This document shows, in pieces, positions 34,732 to 44,955 of a DNA stretch of 64,000 nt (its first letter is position 1; every line of letters starts with the position of its first letter). The DNA comes from Psychrobacter immobilis (GTDB lineage: Bacteria; Pseudomonadota; Gammaproteobacteria; Pseudomonadales; Moraxellaceae): positions 1-64,000 of the forward strand of contig CAJHAA010000008.1 in NCBI GenBank assembly GCA_904846265.1. Reading direction: 5' to 3'. The notes beneath the pieces are model-generated. The model saw only the letters and a list, made by a program, of their open reading frames with translations. It was not told the DNA's origin and ran no database searches. The position numbers and the translations under genes are program-made.

Positions 34732-36231
34732 TTAATCCAATAAGCCAATATCTCGGCGATCGTGGATAGAGAAGCGATCAATCAGTGTTCGGCTCGCATT
34801 ATTGAGTCCCACCACTTTGACATCAATGCCCTCACGTTGCAAGCGCATGACCAGTTTGTCCAAGGTGTCTACGGCACTGACATCCCAAAAATGCGCTTGG
34901 CTGACATCAATTTGAATACTATCTAAAGCTTCTTTGGTATCGAAGCTGTTTAAGAACTGGGTCGTAGAAGCAAAGAATACTTGTCCTTGCACATAATAAT
35001 AGCGGGTATTAGTACTCTCATCATATTCGCTAAATACCGTTAAGAATTGACCAATTTTATTGGCAAACGCCAGCGCCGATAGCAGCACGCCCACACCCAC
35101 GCCATAAGCTAGGTTGTGCGTAAATACTGTGGTCAAAACAGTTGCTAGCATGACAATATTAAATGACATCGGATGCGTTTTAAATTCGCGAATAGACTGC
35201 CAGTTAAAAGTACCAATAGAGACCATAATCATCACAGCGACCAGTGCCGCCATTGGAATTTGACTGACCCATTCACTTAAGAACACTACCATAATGAGCA
35301 GTACGATACCTGCCATCAAAGTGGACAGCCGCGTACGTCCGCCAGATTTGACGTTGATCATAGATTGACCAATCATGGCACAGCCTGCCATGCCACCGAA
35401 GAAACCTGATACGACGTTGGCAATCCCTTGACCGCGACACTCGCGGTTTTTATCGCTTGGCGTATCTGTCAAATCATCGACGATAGTCGCTGTCATCATC
35501 GATTCTAATAAACCAACGATGGCAAGTGCGATAGAGTAAGGCGCGATGATCAGTAAAGTATTTAGGTTCAAGGGAATGTCAGGTAATAAGAACATTGGTA
35601 ATGAATCAGGCAAATCGCCCATACTACCGACATTACGAATATCAAGATTCATATACATGGCGACAGCGGTCAAACCAACGATACAGATCAGCGGTGACGG
35701 AATCACGCGACCGATTTTAGGAATCAGCGGAAACAAGTAGATAATCGCTAAGCCCGCCGCTGTCATGATATAAACCGTCATGCCAACGCGTTCAGTCATC
35801 GGGTTAAGCTCAGGCAGCTGGGCGGCAAAGATCAATATCGCGAGCGCATTGACGAAGCCAATGACTACCGAGCGCGACACAAAGCGCATCAAGTTACCAA
35901 GCTTTAAAATACCCATTACAATCTGAATCCCACCGCACAATAAGGTGGCAGCTAGCAAATACTGCAAACCATGCTCGGCGACTAAGTCAACCATCACCAG
36001 TGCCATTGCCCCAGTTGCTGCCGAAATCATGCCTGGACGACCACCGACGAAACTGATCACGACCGCGATACAAAATGAGGCATACAAGCCGACTTTTGGA
36101 TCAACACCCGCGATAATAGAAAAGGCAATGGCTTCAGGAATCAGCGCTAAGGCAACAACCAAACCGGATAAAACGTCGCCGCGAACATTGGAAAACCATT
36201 CGTCACGTAAGTTATCAATAAAAGATGTCAT
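34732..36231 (-). CDS. SulP family anion transporter with STAS domain
   Basis: The protein has 499 residues from the ATG at 36231 (a TTG nine codons upstream is possible but has no ribosome site). It begins with the SulP-type sequence [21 protein letters not shown], continues with about 12-14 membrane helices, and ends in a cytoplasmic STAS domain (about residues 400-499, with [20 protein letters not shown]). SulP proteins carry sulfate, bicarbonate or related anions. The pairing with a Usp gene resembles bicarbonate transporters of marine bacteria, but the substrate is not proven. Confidence 0.88.
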   Translation of the reverse strand: MTSFIDNLRDEWFSNVRGDVLSGLVVALALIPEAIAFSIIAGVDPKVGLYASFCIAVVISFVGGRPGMISAATGAMALVMVDLVAEHGLQYLLAATLLCGGIQIVMGILKLGNLMRFVSRSVVIGFVNALAILIFAAQLPELNPMTERVGMTVYIMTAAGLAIIYLFPLIPKIGRVIPSPLICIVGLTAVAMYMNLDIRNVGSMGDLPDSLPMFLLPDIPLNLNTLLIIAPYSIALAIVGLLESMMTATIVDDLTDTPSDKNRECRGQGIANVVSGFFGGMAGCAMIGQSMINVKSGGRTRLSTLMAGIVLLIMVVFLSEWVSQIPMAALVAVMIMVSIGTFNWQSIREFKTHPMSFNIVMLATVLTTVFTHNLAYGVGVGVLLSALAFANKIGQFLTVFSEYDESTNTRYYYVQGQVFFASTTQFLNSFDTKEALDSIQIDVSQAHFWDVSAVDTLDKLVMRLQREGIDVKVVGLNNASRTLIDRFSIHDRRDIGLLD

Positions 36232-36258
36232 AAGTAAACTGCATAGGGTTAGAGGCAA

Positions 36259-36892
36259 AAAAAGTAATCATTACTCATTCATAAAATGATCGCGTCGCTA
36301 TAAAAGTAGCTATTCATCTTTCTTTTACGGCAATATGTGCTGTGTCATATTGCAGTATTGAATTATTAAAGGTCAGTAATAAGTAGGTCTACTGATTTAC
36401 TTACTGGTATCACTAATACGCTCACCAATAATTAATACGATGATAAATTCAGTGAGACTACCTAAAAAAATAGTTAAAATAAGGTGCTTAAAGCAGGGCG
36501 TTTATAAGAGCACCTACAATAACGAATAGCGTCAGCAATGATATGCTGCGGTAGAGGGTAATAAATAATCTATCAAATAAAAATAGCCGCTCGACATGAC
36601 CAATCTATAGTAGTAACTTTGCCAAACAGAAGTGACAATAGCGTGCTAACTGTGACAACATGCTAAACTAAAATGCTTGAGTAAATACCCAGTCACTTAT
36701 AGATTAAGGCAACTATTATAGCATTAGCCACTTAATATAAAAACAGGCGCATAATAGCACATCGTCATAAAAAACCAGTACCGAAATCTGAACGATACCG
36801 TTATGATGCGTCTCATCTTGACGGCATCATTTTGCTTCTTTATATATAGGTTTGTTTGATGCCATTTTGCTCGTCCAACAGAAGGAATAAAT
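36259..36892. other. Long intergenic region between the SulP gene and murD
   Basis: No convincing gene is seen in this 634-bp divergent gap. It probably holds promoters for the leftward SulP-Usp pair and for murD, since AT-rich -10-like boxes occur throughout. The only open frames lack ribosome binding sites. Confidence 0.4.
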
Positions 36893-38329
36893 ATGACCAC
36901 CAACACTGCAACAGATGCCTTACTTCACAAAGGCAGTGGTCTACAAGTCGTGGTCGGTTTGGGACAATCTGGATTATCAGTTGCGCGCTATTTGGCCAAT
37001 CAAGGCTATCAGGTTGCTGTCACTGATGCTCAGGTGACACCTAGCTTAGCAGATCAACTACCCGCTGAGATTAGTATTCGCCAATTTGGTGCGATTGACG
37101 CCGAGCTCTTGCAGCAAGCGGCACGTATTATTATAAGTCCCGGTATCTCTCTTGCTACAGAAGCCGTCGCCGCTGCCCGCCAAGCGAATATTCCAGTGGT
37201 CAGCGATATTCAGCTATTTTGTGAGGCTTGTACCGTACCGATAGTGGCGATTACTGGCTCTAATGCTAAAAGCACCGTGACTACCTTGGTCGGGCAAATG
37301 GCCGCGGATGCTGGTGTCAATGTTGGTGTCGGCGGTAATATTGGCGTGCCAGCGCTGACCTTGCTTGATAATCCTGATATGGAGCTGGCAGTACTTGAGC
37401 TGTCGAGCTTTCAGTTAGAGACGGTGACCAATTTGGGTGCGCAAGTGGCGACGGTTCTAAATATGTCGCCTGACCATTTAGATCGCCACGGCGATATGCT
37501 GGGCTACCATCAAGCCAAACATCGTATCTTTCAGGGTGCTAAGTCCGTGGTCATCAATCGCGAAGATGCATTGACGCGTCCGCTCGTGGCTGATAATTTG
37601 CCCAGAGTGAGTACCGGTATACATGCTCCTGATAAAGGTCAATATGGTCTTATTACTACTCCTGAAGGCCAGATTTATCTTGCCCACGGTACAGAAAAAC
37701 TACTGTCGGCAGATAAACTGTTGATTAAAGGTCGTCATAATCTGCTCAATGCACAGGCAGCCTTAGCGTTAGGTGAACTTGCTGGTTTGCCATTGGGCAG
37801 TATGTTAAATACCTTACAGCAGTTTACTGGACTTGAGCATCGTTGCCAGTATGTGGCAAATGCTGCAGACATTGATTATTTCAATGATTCAAAAGGCACC
37901 AACATCGGCTCAACGATGGCAGCTATCGAAGGACTGGGCGCAGTTTATGCGCCAAAGGACGGTAAGCTACTATTGATTTTGGGTGGACAAGGTAAGGGTC
38001 AACAGTTTGGTGAATTGACGCCGTTTATCAATCAGTATGTTAGCCAAGTACTGTTTATTGGTGAAGATGCGCCGCTGATTGAACAGCATCTGCGCGCAGC
38101 TAAGATAAGCGCCGATGTGGCGTTACATCAATGCCAAACTTTAGAAAATGCCTTTACAACCATTCAACAAGTCACGGCAAGCAGCCTATCGCAAGTGCAA
38201 GCGGTGCTATTGTCACCTGCTTGTGCCAGCTTTGATCAATATAGTGGCTACGCAGCTCGCGGTGAGCATTTCAGTCAGTTGGTTGGTCAATTAGCAACTG
38301 AGTCGTCAGATATGATGACTACGGAATAA
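36893..38329 (+). CDS. murD: UDP-N-acetylmuramoyl-L-alanine:D-glutamate ligase
   Basis: MurD adds D-glutamate to UDP-MurNAc-L-alanine in the cytoplasm. The 478 residues show the Rossmann-like start GLGQSGLSVARYL (about 22-34), the ATP-binding loop ITGSNAKSTVTTLV (a Moraxellaceae variant of GTNGKST) and the central HLDRHGDMLGYHQAKHRIF with its ligand residues, then FNDSKGTNIGSTMAAIEGL and SPACASFDQYSGYAARGEHF at the end. AGGAAT lies before the ATG. It is followed by ftsW rather than sitting inside a complete mra/dcw cluster. Confidence 0.96.
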   Translation: MTTNTATDALLHKGSGLQVVVGLGQSGLSVARYLANQGYQVAVTDAQVTPSLADQLPAEISIRQFGAIDAELLQQAARIIISPGISLATEAVAAARQANIPVVSDIQLFCEACTVPIVAITGSNAKSTVTTLVGQMAADAGVNVGVGGNIGVPALTLLDNPDMELAVLELSSFQLETVTNLGAQVATVLNMSPDHLDRHGDMLGYHQAKHRIFQGAKSVVINREDALTRPLVADNLPRVSTGIHAPDKGQYGLITTPEGQIYLAHGTEKLLSADKLLIKGRHNLLNAQAALALGELAGLPLGSMLNTLQQFTGLEHRCQYVANAADIDYFNDSKGTNIGSTMAAIEGLGAVYAPKDGKLLLILGGQGKGQQFGELTPFINQYVSQVLFIGEDAPLIEQHLRAAKISADVALHQCQTLENAFTTIQQVTASSLSQVQAVLLSPACASFDQYSGYAARGEHFSQLVGQLATESSDMMTTE

Positions 38330-38590
38330 AAGGTTTGGTGATTTAAGCCTTTGCATGATAAGTGCTTAGCGAATCTCAGCATTTAATAAAGAACTCATGT
38401 ATTTAATAAAGAATAAGAGCAATGCAATAGGATTGCTCTGAATTGACTTTTACGACGCGCGCGCATTTTCTGTATAAATGATTGTTTTGCTTATAGATTG
38501 CTGCTACTGTCAATCATAGCCAGTCAGCAACATGAATGGTCAGCTTATTTGCTTAGTAATCTGTCTGGTACTGTCTATTTTCTATTTTTT

Positions 38591-38619
38591 AAACGGTGGC
38601 GTTTAATAGACGCCGTGTT
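38591..38619 (+). terminator. Terminator-like hairpin in the ftsW leader
   Basis: AAACGGTGGCGT (38591-38602) pairs with ACGCCGTGTTT (38610-38620) apart from one bulged G and two G-U pairs, around loop TTAATAG, and a T run follows. It lies about 30 bases upstream of the likely ftsW start and could terminate or attenuate transcription coming from murD. Confidence 0.5.
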
Positions 38620-38646
38620 TTTTCGTTCGTTAGTGTATATAAAATT

Positions 38647-39843
38647 ATGGCGCTCTCTTCTCTTTTTCGTTCCTCGTCCCAACTGAAGCAAGCATCTGGC
38701 TCAGATGGTATTCTTTCTATGCCGTCAGCACGCGCCATTCTCCTATCGAGTGTTGGCTGTATGTTGGTGCTCAGTCTATTGATGGTGGCTTCCGCTTCTA
38801 TTCCTTTTGCGCTCAGTCGCGGCATGACAGAGCTGCACTTTTTCAAAAACCAGCTGCTGTATATGATGATCGGTTTGACGGTCGCTACGGTTTCTTATTA
38901 CAGCGTGTCTTTGCGAACACTATATAAGACTGAAACCCAATTTATCCTATTGGGTATCACTGGCATGCTGCTAGTGGCAACCCTCTTTAGTACGCCTATT
39001 AACGGCTCCAAGCGTTGGCTGAACCTAGGGGTATTTAATTTTCAGGTGGCAGAGTTGGCCAAGTTAGTGATGATTGTCTTTGTCTCTGATTTTGTGGTGC
39101 GTCGCTCTTTTGAAGTTCGTAACGGCTTAGACGGTTTTTTGCGGATTATGTTGGTGGTGGCACTCATCACCATGCTGCTATTGTCACAGCCAGATTTTGG
39201 TTCTTTTGTCGTTATTTTAGGTACTATCTTTGCGATTTTTTATATCGCTGGTGCGCCTTACAAGCACTTTTTAGCACTGGGCGCGGCTGCCATCGGTGGT
39301 GCGGTATTGATGGTGACGACAGCGCAGTACCGATTGGTACGTGTGATGTCATTTATGGATCCGTTTGATGATGTGCAAGACACGGATTATCAGCTGGCAC
39401 GTAGTTTGATTGCCTTTGGTCGTGGACAATTTACAGGCGTTGGTTATGGTGAGAGCGTACAGAAACTGTCGCATTTGCCTGAGGCACATACTGATTTTCT
39501 ATTAGCCATTACAGGGGAAGAGTTAGGCTTTGTTGGGGTTACCATGGTACTGGTGCTCGAAGCGCTGATTATCGGTAGCGCGATGCGTATCAGTTATAAC
39601 GCGCTCAAACGTCGGCAGATGCGTATGAGTTATACCGCCTTTGGTATCGGTGTGGTGTTCATAGCGCAGACAATTATCAATGCGGCGATGAATATGGGCG
39701 CGATTCCAACCAAAGGATTGACCATGCCATTCTTCAGTTATGGCGGCTCATCAATGTTGATTAGTTTGGTGATGGTTGCGTTATTGCTAAAAATTTATAA
39801 AGAAAGCCCTGAAATCGAAAAAAGCCAATGCCGTTATTATTGA
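38647..39843 (+). CDS. ftsW: Peptidoglycan glycosyltransferase/cell division protein FtsW
   Basis: FtsW polymerises glycan strands at the septum together with FtsI. The 398-residue SEDS protein has ten hydrophobic segments and the family motifs FSTPINGSKRWLNLGVFNFQ, SQPDFGSFVVI, LPEAHTDFLLAITGEELGF and NMGAIPTKGLTMPFFSYGG with the conserved Asp and loop residues. The ATG at 38647 is preferred: an in-frame GTG at 38596 lies inside a hairpin. Neither has a strong ribosome site. It follows murD after a 317-bp gap. Confidence 0.93.
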   Translation: MALSSLFRSSSQLKQASGSDGILSMPSARAILLSSVGCMLVLSLLMVASASIPFALSRGMTELHFFKNQLLYMMIGLTVATVSYYSVSLRTLYKTETQFILLGITGMLLVATLFSTPINGSKRWLNLGVFNFQVAELAKLVMIVFVSDFVVRRSFEVRNGLDGFLRIMLVVALITMLLLSQPDFGSFVVILGTIFAIFYIAGAPYKHFLALGAAAIGGAVLMVTTAQYRLVRVMSFMDPFDDVQDTDYQLARSLIAFGRGQFTGVGYGESVQKLSHLPEAHTDFLLAITGEELGFVGVTMVLVLEALIIGSAMRISYNALKRRQMRMSYTAFGIGVVFIAQTIINAAMNMGAIPTKGLTMPFFSYGGSSMLISLVMVALLLKIYKESPEIEKSQCRYY

Positions 39844-39896
39844 TAGATTGAGCATTAGTTATAGGCTCGATGCATCATGACTGGCATTATCCAAAG

Positions 39897-39923
39897 AAGC
39901 GTCGCTAAATAGTGGCGCTTTTT
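39897..39923 (+). terminator. Terminator after ftsW
   Basis: AAGCGTCGCT (39897-39906) pairs with AGTGGCGCTT (39911-39920) through ten pairs, two of them G-U, with loop AAAT and a T run. It lies 53 bp after ftsW and 13 bp before the end of the convergent gluQ. Confidence 0.8.
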
Positions 39924-39935
39924 GCTAGCTGACTT

Positions 39936-40877
39936 TTATTCATTGGGCATATTTAACTGTTGCTTGCCTTGTAGCGGCGTACTGCCCCATTGAGCAATGG
40001 CTTGCTTTAACATACGAGTAGGTGTGTCTCTATCAACGGCTGGTTGCTGTAATAGTTGTAAAGCATTGGCGATAAGTTTACTTGGATCTCGTGTATCAAT
40101 TGGTTGTGCTAGGTTTTGCTTGGAGAGTTTTTGTCCATCAGCATGACATATCAGTGGCAAGTGATACCAATGATCGATGGCAGGTAAGCGTGCGGCATCC
40201 ATGATGCTGATTTGCGCTGTCGTCATGGGTAGGATATCTAGACCGCGCATAATATGTGTCACTTGTTGCAGTCCATCGTCAAGGCTGGCAGCCAAAATAT
40301 AATTGATCATACCATCTTGGCGACGCACCACCATATCACCCAATGTCTGCTGAGGGTTATCCCACTGCAATCCTTGAATACCGTCGTTAAAACCAATCTT
40401 ATAATTCGGTAGCTGTATGCGTAGCTTATGTTGCTCTCTATCAAGGTCAGCGCTGACGCAGCAGCGTGGATAGCGCTTCCTGTTTGGTTGCAATGGGTTA
40501 GCGTCATAAGCTGGGCTCAGCTCTTCTTGCGCCCAGTATTGCTCCAAATCCTTACGCGAGCACTGACAACCATAAGTGAGCGGATGCAGGGCTGAGTGTA
40601 GATAATCATTATAAATATCAATACGCTCAGATTGATAAATGATATCACCGTCCCAGTACAATCCAAGCGCTTCCAAATCAATCAAGATTTGCTCAGTAAA
40701 TTGCTGATCACAGCGTTCGGTATCAGTGTCTTCAATACGCAGTAGCCATTTACCACCAATGGATTTTATATGGCAAAAGCTGGCAAGCGCAGTCGTCAAT
40801 GAGCCAAGATGCAGTTCACCAGTCGGTGAGGGAGCAAAACGACCAATCGGCTGTACTGGTATGATTGGAGTGGGCAT
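39936..40877 (-). CDS. gluQ: Glutamyl-Q tRNA(Asp) synthetase
   Basis: GluQ attaches glutamate to the queuosine base of tRNA-Asp. The 313 residues from the ATG at 40877 resemble the catalytic half of glutamyl-tRNA synthetase: the HIGH-type [13 protein letters not shown] near residue 20, a zinc-binding cluster [14 protein letters not shown] with RYPRCC, and a KMSKS-type QKLSKQN. The anticodon-binding domain is absent, as in all GluQ. A TTG seven codons upstream is an alternative start; neither has a clear ribosome site. It follows dksA, the common arrangement. Confidence 0.93.
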   Translation of the reverse strand: MPTPIIPVQPIGRFAPSPTGELHLGSLTTALASFCHIKSIGGKWLLRIEDTDTERCDQQFTEQILIDLEALGLYWDGDIIYQSERIDIYNDYLHSALHPLTYGCQCSRKDLEQYWAQEELSPAYDANPLQPNRKRYPRCCVSADLDREQHKLRIQLPNYKIGFNDGIQGLQWDNPQQTLGDMVVRRQDGMINYILAASLDDGLQQVTHIMRGLDILPMTTAQISIMDAARLPAIDHWYHLPLICHADGQKLSKQNLAQPIDTRDPSKLIANALQLLQQPAVDRDTPTRMLKQAIAQWGSTPLQGKQQLNMPNE

Positions 40878-41061
40878 AGGAATAAGGTTAGTTTTCAAAG
40901 TAGGAAATTATCGGTAAAAAAGGTAGAAGATAGAATAATAAATATATCCGTAAAAAGATATTTGTGAAATGAGTCTGTTTTGTTAGCAAATCAATATAAG
41001 CAAGCTTAAAGCTCTGTATCAGCCATGATTTATTGACTAAAAACCAGCCAGCTAAAACGCA

Positions 41062-41088
41062 ATAAGCGACCATATTTTGGTCGCTTAT
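41062..41088 (-). terminator. Hairpin between dksA and gluQ
   Basis: ATAAGCGACCA (41062-41072) pairs perfectly with TGGTCGCTTAT (41078-41088) around a 5-base loop. It lies 37 bp downstream of dksA. The following T run is short, so it may only weaken read-through into gluQ. Confidence 0.65.
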
Positions 41089-41124
41089 GCTTACATTCTA
41101 CTATTGAGATGAGTCGTAACTCGT

Positions 41125-41562
41125 TTAAGCGCCTTGATTTTGGCGTTCTTTAATCTCAGACAGGGTTTTACAATCGATACACTGGGTAGCCGTTGGGCGC
41201 GCTTCGAGACGACGCAGACCAATCTCTACGCCACATGTTTCACAAAATCCATAATCATCATTTTCAATTTCTGACATAGATTTATCAATTTTGCGAATGA
41301 GCTTACGTTCACGGTCACGCGTACGCAATGCGAGGGCAAACTCTTCTTCTTGGGTGGCGCGATCATTGATATCTGGCATAGCACTGGACTCGTCTTGGAT
41401 ATAAGTCTTGGTGCGATCCGCTTCGCCAATCAGTTGGCTCTTCCAATCTAATAATATAGCCTTAAAGTGCTCTAACTGCGCATCAGACATGTACTCTTCG
41501 TCTTTGGCAGGCACATAAGGAGTAAACTTAGCTTCACTTGGATTCGTGGTCAGGGTGCTCAT
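41125..41562 (-). CDS. dksA: RNA polymerase-binding transcription factor DksA
   Basis: DksA inserts a coiled coil into the RNA polymerase secondary channel and works with ppGpp in the stringent response. The 145 residues show the coiled coil (about 30-105, with DINDRATQEEEFALALRTRDRERK at its tip; the Asp and Ala needed at the tip are present) and a four-cysteine zinc finger CETCGVEIG plus CIDC. The length is usual for the family. It heads the leftward dksA-gluQ pair. Confidence 0.95.
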   Translation of the reverse strand: MSTLTTNPSEAKFTPYVPAKDEEYMSDAQLEHFKAILLDWKSQLIGEADRTKTYIQDESSAMPDINDRATQEEEFALALRTRDRERKLIRKIDKSMSEIENDDYGFCETCGVEIGLRRLEARPTATQCIDCKTLSEIKERQNQGA

Positions 41563-42055
41563 ATGGGTATCCTACTTTTTTCAAATTAATTCAATAAAAC
41601 GACGTATCAAAAGACAAGACGCTATCAATGTCATAAACGCTATAATTTGTCCCTTTATAAAACGTTTTACCACTTGGTAACACAAGTAACACAGCGGATC
41701 TAATAGTACAGTTATCTTGATATGCTCAAAGCAATCTATCAATGGTCGGGTATATGGTTATGCATATTTTTATTTAAATAGCGTTGTCTTAATAATGCGA
41801 CAAATCACTGACTGTGAAGACTTAGCTGTGATCGATTTAGCCATCCTAGCTATTATAATTCTACCTAATACCAGATACTAGGCAGTCCTCATTTCGTTTT
41901 ATACGTTGTATCATTGTTTCTGACAATAATGAAGTCATTTTTCATCATCATGTCGTTTTTACCGTGCCAGCCATTGTATTCTGAACTCAGAAATATCAGT
42001 CAATAGCTTGAAATATAAGGGCTTACATCAGTATGGCTGCCAATAAATCTGGGCG
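41563..42055. other. Intergenic region between dksA and cpdA
   Basis: The 493-bp gap lies upstream of leftward dksA and downstream of leftward cpdA. It holds -10-like boxes (for example near 41640) and several AT-rich patches. No gene or strong hairpin is seen. Confidence 0.4.
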
Positions 42056-42901
42056 TCAAGTATCCAGTCTTTCTACCCAGCTTGCAACCTTTCCATTGTT
42101 GGCTAATTGCAACCAACGGTAACCAGGCGGGACGCTTTTATCATAGGAAAAGTCATTTTCATAAGGCTTGAACTGGTAGCAAGTAGATGGCGTACTATAG
42201 ACCGTGACTCCTTGACGATGGCGAACCTGCTCTTGGTGCGTATGACCACTGATAATGACCTTGAGATGGTCAAATCCTAACAGGCGCTGCCAAAAGGCCT
42301 CACTATTCTCTGCCATATGCGTGTCAATCCAGTCAGAGTCTACGGGAATGACATGATGATGTAGAGCAATCAGCGCAGGCTTATCACAGGCTCCGAGTCT
42401 TTCGTATAACCAGTCAATATCGGTAGGCGTTATCTCGCCCGCGACTTTACCCGTTATGGATGAGTCTAATAACAGCAGCTGCCAACGATCAGTCTCAATG
42501 ACATGCCGGCTTAGCAAGCGCGGGTCGGCAGGTTGAGCAATCAGTTCGCGCTCAAAGAACGGCAAGTCACTGCCTATCTCATCCGTCACATCATGATTGC
42601 CTGCGATACAAGCAAAAGGAATATGGGTGGCTTGCAATACCTCAAAAATATGATCGTAAATAGCGGGTTTTACTTCATTGACTAAGTCGCCAGTCACGAT
42701 AATCAAATCGCAGCGAATGTCGCTACTCAATGCTTGCTGTAGTACTGTTTCAAAGCACTGCTGACAGACAGTGGCTTCGCTATTGTTAGTATCGCCATCA
42801 ACACTAGAAGAAACGGGCGTTGATAAATGCAAATCTGTGATTTGTAGTATATTTACCTGTTCATCTGGTGTGCTAATGTTATTAACAGGATAGCTTAGCA
42901 T
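42056..42901 (-). CDS. cpdA: CpdA-type 3',5'-cyclic nucleotide phosphodiesterase
   Basis: This 281-residue metallophosphoesterase has the full motif set: ITDLHLS near residue 21, VTGDLVNE near 70, AGNHDVT near 98, ALHHHVIP near 182 and ISGHTHQE near 218. The order and spacing are those of class III phosphodiesterases such as E. coli CpdA, which lowers cAMP. cAMP itself is the most likely substrate, but not certain from sequence. It is a single leftward gene. Confidence 0.85.
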   Translation of the reverse strand: MLSYPVNNISTPDEQVNILQITDLHLSTPVSSSVDGDTNNSEATVCQQCFETVLQQALSSDIRCDLIIVTGDLVNEVKPAIYDHIFEVLQATHIPFACIAGNHDVTDEIGSDLPFFERELIAQPADPRLLSRHVIETDRWQLLLLDSSITGKVAGEITPTDIDWLYERLGACDKPALIALHHHVIPVDSDWIDTHMAENSEAFWQRLLGFDHLKVIISGHTHQEQVRHRQGVTVYSTPSTCYQFKPYENDFSYDKSVPPGYRWLQLANNGKVASWVERLDT

Positions 42902-43152
42902 TGGGTCAGTCCCTCATCGAATCGAAACAAGTGATGCTGTTAAAACGAATGATAGATAAATGGATGTCCTGCATCGAGTAGACTAATAAATTTTGGTCTG
43001 ACCAATATATTTTTTGGCTTGACGCCGCTAGTATGTCGATGGTATCAGGGCAAGTTTATAACATAAAGTCAATGAAAGCTCTATCATATTGATGAAATAA
43101 AGTTGGATAAGAGGATAAAAAAACCAGCGGCTTTATGTGTACTATAATGTGT

Positions 43153-43971
43153 CTAGCGGCGCGCTGACCAAATTTTTGCAGTACTGACCTTTGAGAAAAT
43201 CAGCGCGATAAAAAATAAAATGGCTAATATTAATACGATAGCAAGTCCTGTCTGAATATCTAGCCAGATGCTTCCCCAAACGCCTAGCGTCACGCCAAGC
43301 TGTGCGATCAGTAGCGATATAACGACCATTTGTTTTGGCGATGATGACCACAAACGTGCCGTTAATGCTGGTAATACCAATAGACCGCTGATTAGTAAAC
43401 TACCAACCGCTTGCAGGGCAATCGCACAAAATCCCGCCAATACGCCCATAAAGAACAGCCGCTGGCGTATCGGATTAACACCTTGAATACGCGCCAGTGC
43501 TTCATGAGTGGCAAGCTTAATTTGTGCAGGCCATATATACATGAGTAGACCGAGCCCTACCAGCACACTACCAGCAAGTAAGGGCAAGTCTGCCCAATCA
43601 AGCTCTAGCAAATTACCAAACAAAAACCCCAGTACGTTTGCTTGTTGGTCAGTCAACTGGGTCAAAGCCAATAAACCTAAGCATAACAATGACACCGCCA
43701 CGACCGCCAAAACCGCATCGACAGGCAGGCGCTCATCATCGATTAATACTAGCCCTAGCACCACCATGACGCTGACCAAGGCAATGCCAATGCCCATAGG
43801 TAATTGCCACCATACTGCTAAAGCCACGCCAAGCAAGGTGCCATGTGCTAAAGCATCAGCAAAAAAGGCCATGCGTCGCCACAAGACTAAGCACCCTAAA
43901 GGCGCTGATAGTAGCGCTAAAATACTGCCAGCGATCCAAGCAGGGGCAATGATGGCTAACCAAGCAGTCAT
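43153..43971 (-). CDS. znuB: High-affinity zinc ABC transporter, membrane subunit
   Basis: ZnuB forms the inner-membrane channel for Zn2+. The 272 residues contain about eight hydrophobic helices and the ABC-3 family pattern (LLSAPLGCLVLWRRMAFFADALAH near residue 20, and LLISGLLVLPALTARL near 190). It follows znuC by 106 bp in the zur-znuC-znuB direction and shares Zur control. The length is normal. Confidence 0.93.
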   Translation of the reverse strand: MTAWLAIIAPAWIAGSILALLSAPLGCLVLWRRMAFFADALAHGTLLGVALAVWWQLPMGIGIALVSVMVVLGLVLIDDERLPVDAVLAVVAVSLLCLGLLALTQLTDQQANVLGFLFGNLLELDWADLPLLAGSVLVGLGLLMYIWPAQIKLATHEALARIQGVNPIRQRLFFMGVLAGFCAIALQAVGSLLISGLLVLPALTARLWSSSPKQMVVISLLIAQLGVTLGVWGSIWLDIQTGLAIVLILAILFFIALIFSKVSTAKIWSARR

Positions 43972-44077
43972 AATAAATATCCGTAAAAGTTTTTATAAAG
44001 CTCAACGCTCGATATGTGTTTGATGTATCAAACTTCGATATATTTTATATTTGTGAATGTTCAACGCGCCTTAATGA

Positions 44078-44875
44078 TTATAGTTCGCTTGAGGCGTGAT
44101 GCTCACAGGCATGCGGTTGATGTACATAAGGCTGCTCATAATGATGCCCAAATAGTTTTTGAAATTCACTACTAATGGCAAGCTCGCTTGGTTGTCCCTC
44201 ACAGCAAATATGCTTATTAAGACAAATCACGCGTCGACTGCCTTTCATGACCCAATGCAGATCATGCGATACCACCAGCATGGCACAACGCAAAAACTCC
44301 GGCAGCTCATCAATAAACTGATAGAGCCAAACCTCAGTATCAGGGTCCAGTCCTTGCATCGGCTCATCTAAAATCAATAAGTTGGGTTTGTCTAACAGTG
44401 CTCGCGCGAGCAAGACCCTTTGTGTCTCACCACCCGACAGGTGCAGCATTTGTCGCGATAGTAAGTGCGTCAATGACAAGTTATCAAAGATAAATTGACG
44501 CTGCTCAGACGTTAAGCGCCTTTTATCCGCTTGTGCCAATAAATCGCAGACTCGTAATGGCAATATCGGCGGTACAGCAAAGCGCTGCGGCACATAGCCA
44601 AGCTGTAACTTTTGATGAGAGTTAATGTGCCCTTTAGTTGGCTCAATCAATCCCAAAATAAGTTTAACCAACGTTGACTTACCAGCGCCATTGGGTCCAA
44701 TAAGACTGACTGTTTCATTAACCGCAATGTCAATATCAATATGTGAGAGTAAGCGTTGATGCCCAATGTCGTAGCTGACATCGCTTAGGCTCAGCAGTTT
44801 ACTCGCATTATTAATGGTATTACCATCAACAGCGGAAAAGTTCGGTTGATTAGACGGTGAGGTAGACAGGCTCAT
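44078..44875 (-). CDS. znuC: High-affinity zinc ABC transporter, ATPase subunit
   Basis: ZnuC powers zinc import. The 265 residues hold Walker A GPNGAGKST (about 58-66), the ABC signature LSGGETQRV, Walker B LLILDEPMQG and the His switch VVSHDLHWV. The C-terminus is rich in histidine (HHYEQPYVHQPHACEHH), which may sense or hold zinc, as in other ZnuC proteins. It lies between zur and znuB in the same direction. Confidence 0.95.
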   Translation of the reverse strand: MSLSTSPSNQPNFSAVDGNTINNASKLLSLSDVSYDIGHQRLLSHIDIDIAVNETVSLIGPNGAGKSTLVKLILGLIEPTKGHINSHQKLQLGYVPQRFAVPPILPLRVCDLLAQADKRRLTSEQRQFIFDNLSLTHLLSRQMLHLSGGETQRVLLARALLDKPNLLILDEPMQGLDPDTEVWLYQFIDELPEFLRCAMLVVSHDLHWVMKGSRRVICLNKHICCEGQPSELAISSEFQKLFGHHYEQPYVHQPHACEHHASSEL

Positions 44876-44955
44876 AGTATGGCAACCAATAAGTGAATGA
44901 GTAATACAAATAAAAAACGGATGACAATGACTTACGCTTCAGTGGTTAGGGCGTG

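Noticed and set aside
38416..38439. AGAGCAAT/ATTGCTCT hairpin after murD as a terminator
   Set aside because: The stem is perfect, but it is short on G-C pairs and is not followed by a T run.
43508..44023. 171-residue frame opposite znuB
   Set aside because: It is low-complexity, Ser/Thr/Lys-rich sequence typical of the reverse strand of a membrane protein gene.
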